Source: Pseudomonadota bacterium (GTDB lineage: Bacteria > Pseudomonadota > Alphaproteobacteria > Sphingomonadales > Sphingomonadaceae). Taken from it: 64,000 nt of DNA. This document shows, one piece after another, positions 62,134-64,000 of the stretch. The notes under the pieces are model-generated. The model saw only the letters and a program-made list of their open reading frames with translations, was not told the DNA's origin and made no database searches. A program made the translations under genes and the position numbers. The first letter of the stretch is position 1, and each line of letters opens with the position of its first letter. The stretch is taken from contig JAEWEY010000004.1 of NCBI GenBank assembly GCA_023389105.1, forward strand, positions 310,001 to 374,000. The letters are read 5' to 3'.

Positions 62134-62168
62134 AAAAACCCTCCCCCAGAGCTTGTCCGAGGGAGGGT
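62134..62168 (-). terminator. Terminator of the polyamine gene pair, overlapping the next ribosome site
   Basis: On the minus strand, ACCCTCCC pairs with GGGAGGGT around a 15-base loop and is followed by five T residues, just after the deoxyhypusine-synthase-like gene. The MAPEG start codon lies 2 bases beyond the T run, and the 3' arm GGGAGGG doubles as its Shine-Dalgarno sequence. Confidence 0.75.
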
Positions 62169-62197
62169 GCTTCAGATCGTTTCGCTTTGCAATCGAC

Positions 62198-63343
62198 TTA
62201 GTCGAACAGCTTCGCGAAGCGGCGCTTCTCGCGGTTGCGCCAGGCGCCGCGGTGGTACGCGTCGCTGGCGAGGAGCGGGAGTACGCTGGTGGCTTCGGCG
62301 AACACCATCTGCTCCATCGCGGTCGAGACCTTGCCCCAGCTCGCCGCTTCCTGGAGCGTCGAGGAGGAGCAGGCGCCGTCGCGCACGTCGGCGACCGTGA
62401 TCTGCACGGCATATTTGTGCACTTCGACATCGTCGTGGCCGAGGATTTCGGCGCAGACGACGGTGTCCTGCGTGAAGTTCTTCGGCACGCCGCCGCCGAT
62501 CATCAGCAGGCCGGTGGTGCCGGCCTTGATCTTGATGTCGGTCAGTTCGCGGAAGTCGGCGATGGCGTCGAGCACCATGTAGTGGCCGCCGCGCTTCATG
62601 GCGTCGACCTGGTGCTTGACGAGGCCGAAGCCGGCCGATGAGTCGACGAACGCCGGGCAGAAGATCGGCACGTCATGCTCGTAGGCGAGCTGGACGAGGC
62701 TGCCCTGCTTCTTGGCATTCCCTTCGCTCAGCCACTTGCCCATCTCGCGGATGAAGGCGCGGCTCGAGTAGGCGCGGGGCTCCAGGCTGTCGGCGATCTT
62801 GCCGATCGTGAAGTCGCAATCCTGCAGTTGCTGCTCGTCGATGTACGTGTCGTAGATGCGGTCGATGTAGAGCGAGCGCAGCGTATCATCGTCAGGAATT
62901 TCATTGGCTTGGTAGTGCTTGTGACCAAGCGCTTCGAAGAAATCCATGTCGACGATCGAGGCGCCCGTGGCGACGAGCGCGTCGACCATGTTCGACTTCA
63001 CCAGCTCGGCATAGAGATCCATGCAGCCGCCGGCCGAGGTGGAGCCCGCGATCACCAGGATGATCGAGCAATCCTTGTCCTCCAGCATCGTGTTGTAGAT
63101 GCCGGTAGCGCGCGACAGGTCGCGGCTGGTGAAGCTCATCTTGCCCATCGAATCGATGATCGGGCGGGCGTCGAACTTGGTGATGTCGATATGCTCGATC
63201 GGGGTCGCGAGCAGCTCCGCCTTGCGGGTGTCGTTGATCCGCTCGGCGTCCTGAACCTTGTTCAGCGTATCGGCTTCCATCTTCATGCTCCAATAGGTCT
63301 TCGAGGCGCGAAACAGCGCGCCGGGTACGGGCATGTCGTTCAA
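62198..63343 (-). CDS. Deoxyhypusine-synthase-family protein, probable polyamine synthase
   Basis: 381 residues. NAD-binding and active-site blocks of the DHS family are present: VIAGSTSAGGCMDLYAELV, GASIVDMDFFEALGHKHY, PIFCPAFVDSSAGFGL, and GLLMIGGGVPKNF, which carries the lysine used as nucleophile in DHS. Bacteria lack hypusinated eIF5A, so the enzyme probably transfers an aminobutyl group to a diamine. With an ornithine-decarboxylase-type gene just upstream, and sym-homospermidine known as a major sphingomonad polyamine, homospermidine synthesis is a reasonable inference. Start ATG 63343 is followed by standard family sequence. Confidence 0.9.
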   Translation of the reverse strand: MNDMPVPGALFRASKTYWSMKMEADTLNKVQDAERINDTRKAELLATPIEHIDITKFDARPIIDSMGKMSFTSRDLSRATGIYNTMLEDKDCSIILVIAGSTSAGGCMDLYAELVKSNMVDALVATGASIVDMDFFEALGHKHYQANEIPDDDTLRSLYIDRIYDTYIDEQQLQDCDFTIGKIADSLEPRAYSSRAFIREMGKWLSEGNAKKQGSLVQLAYEHDVPIFCPAFVDSSAGFGLVKHQVDAMKRGGHYMVLDAIADFRELTDIKIKAGTTGLLMIGGGVPKNFTQDTVVCAEILGHDDVEVHKYAVQITVADVRDGACSSSTLQEAASWGKVSTAMEQMVFAEATSVLPLLASDAYHRGAWRNREKRRFAKLFD

Positions 63344-63389
63344 TTGCGGGGGACAGCCTCACCCCGAAAGTGCCAGATGCGCTTAGCTT

Positions 63390-63411
63390 CCCTCCCGCCG
63401 CAGCGGAAGGG
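63390..63411 (-). other. Hairpin between the two polyamine genes
   Basis: CCCTTCCGC pairs with GCGGGAGGG (one G-U) around a 4-base loop on the minus strand, between the decarboxylase stop and the downstream gene. No T run follows, so an mRNA-processing or attenuating role is more likely than full termination. Confidence 0.5.
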
Positions 63412-63416
63412 TAAGC

Positions 63417-64000
63417 CTACATCTGGACGACGTTGGTCCTTGCGGGCGCTGTAGCGCCGTAGAGGCTCGCCATCGGCTCGTCGTCGACCACCACGGCTTC
63501 GACCGCGCCGAAGCCGTTGAACTGAGTGCGCATCGCGCAGCCATAGGCGCCGAGCATGCCGACTTCGATATAGTCGCCGACATTGACGTCACCCGGCAGC
63601 TCGAACGGGCCGGTCATCTGGTCGAGGTCGTCACACGTCGGGCCGTAGAAGCTGAAGCTCATCGGGCGGACGTGCGATTCCGGCTCGCGGATCAGCGTGA
63701 CGGGATAGCGCCAGCCGATGTGTGCCGCATCGAACAGCGCGCCGTAGGCGCCGTCGTTGATGTACAGCTCATCGCCGCGGCGCTTTTCGACGCGCACGAG
63801 GACGCTGGCGTACTCCGCACACAGCGCGCGGCCCGGCTCGCACCACAGTTCGGCCGAATAGCTGATCGGCAGCGCTTCGAACGCGTGGTGGATGACCGCG
63901 AAATAGGTCTCGAGCGGTGGCGGCTCCATGCCCGGATACCAGGACGGGAACCCGCCACCGACATCGACGATGTCGACGGTGACCGCGGCTTCGACGATCG
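63417..64000 (-). CDS. Type III PLP-dependent ornithine/lysine-type decarboxylase, 5' part outside window
   Basis: Only the last 194 residues are in the window; the PLP-lysine lies beyond the right edge. Visible blocks are the glycine loop VDVGGGFPSWYPG, the phosphate-binding ELWCEPGRALCAEYASVLVRVE, the active-site cysteine region SFYGPTCDDLDQM, and LGAYGCAMRTQFNGFG. This is the alanine-racemase-fold group that includes eukaryotic-type ornithine decarboxylase. Product would be putrescine (or cadaverine), feeding the DHS-like gene 73 bases downstream. Confidence 0.92.
   Translation of the reverse strand, partial: IVEAAVTVDIVDVGGGFPSWYPGMEPPPLETYFAVIHHAFEALPISYSAELWCEPGRALCAEYASVLVRVEKRRGDELYINDGAYGALFDAAHIGWRYPVTLIREPESHVRPMSFSFYGPTCDDLDQMTGPFELPGDVNVGDYIEVGMLGAYGCAMRTQFNGFGAVEAVVVDDEPMASLYGATAPARTNVVQM

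Overview
The window is about 64% GC chromosomal DNA from an alphaproteobacterium, almost certainly a member of the Sphingomonadales (Sphingomonas/Sphingomicrobium type). This rests on the dnaG-rpoD pair, a pdhA plus lipoyl-pdhB pair, carA and carB with small genes between them, TrmFO-type tRNA methylation, a 930-residue GyrA, many sphingomonad-style TonB C-domain periplasmic proteins, and a deoxyhypusine-synthase-like gene beside an ornithine-decarboxylase-type gene. Gene density is very high. Many genes overlap by 1-8 bases, several convergent pairs share their stop-codon region, and GTG or TTG starts are common. There is no insertion sequence, prophage, CRISPR array or rRNA, and no gene-free stretch over 300 bases.

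Layout. 1-5.1 kb: a truncated NamZ-type muramidase, a tandem pair of TonB-C-domain proteins, a soluble chemoreceptor and a PspC-like protein. 5.3-11.7 kb: panD, a secreted trypsin-like protease, msrB overlapping a PDZ-less HtrA, a TonB-like protein, a GNAT acetyltransferase, and small secreted proteins (DUF3597, DUF4142, a cysteine-repeat peptide, a DUF3761-like protein). 12-15.9 kb: a double-domain KaiC-like ATPase translationally coupled to a hybrid histidine kinase, then a cold-shock protein. 15.9-21.3 kb: a YoaK-like membrane protein, a glutamine-rich repeat protein with BlaI-type operators, a TonB-C-like protein, a DUF2939 protein, a degenerate HtrA with a PDZ domain, and a frameshifted ClC channel. 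21.3-25.8 kb: rpoD, dnaG and a YqeY-like gene. 25.9-32.3 kb: carA, two unknown small genes, carB, greA and a rhomboid protease. 32.3-34.2 kb: DUF4170 and a four-gene envelope-stress-like cluster. 34.4-39.2 kb: eno, ftsB, pdhA, pdhB and a squalene/phytoene-synthase-like gene. 39.3-46 kb: an EF-hand protein, a membrane protein, trmFO, DUF488, a small secreted protein, a Host_attach/baeRF-like protein and gyrA. 46.2-55 kb: a TPR protein, a degenerate histidine kinase, two tRNAs, a lipoprotein, an M28 peptidase, a radical SAM protein, a lytic transglycosylase and a uracil-DNA-glycosylase-like protein. 55-61.7 kb: ETF-ubiquinone oxidoreductase, a TPR protein, ispE, nnr and an RlmD-like methyltransferase. 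61.7-64 kb: a MAPEG protein, the deoxyhypusine-synthase-like gene and a truncated ornithine-decarboxylase-type gene.

Most of the window is housekeeping: central metabolism, transcription, replication, pyrimidine and arginine precursor supply, isoprenoids and RNA modification. The less explained material is (i) the KaiC-like/hybrid-kinase operon, (ii) a Gln-rich periplasmic protein whose upstream region carries two TACAnnTGTA dyads of the BlaI/MecI type with no blaI nearby, (iii) a pseudo-protease HtrA overlapping a broken ClC gene, (iv) the small secreted cysteine-repeat peptide and its neighbour, (v) the polyamine gene pair, whose terminator hairpin also supplies the Shine-Dalgarno sequence of the next gene. 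All family assignments come from reading motifs; no database search was possible.
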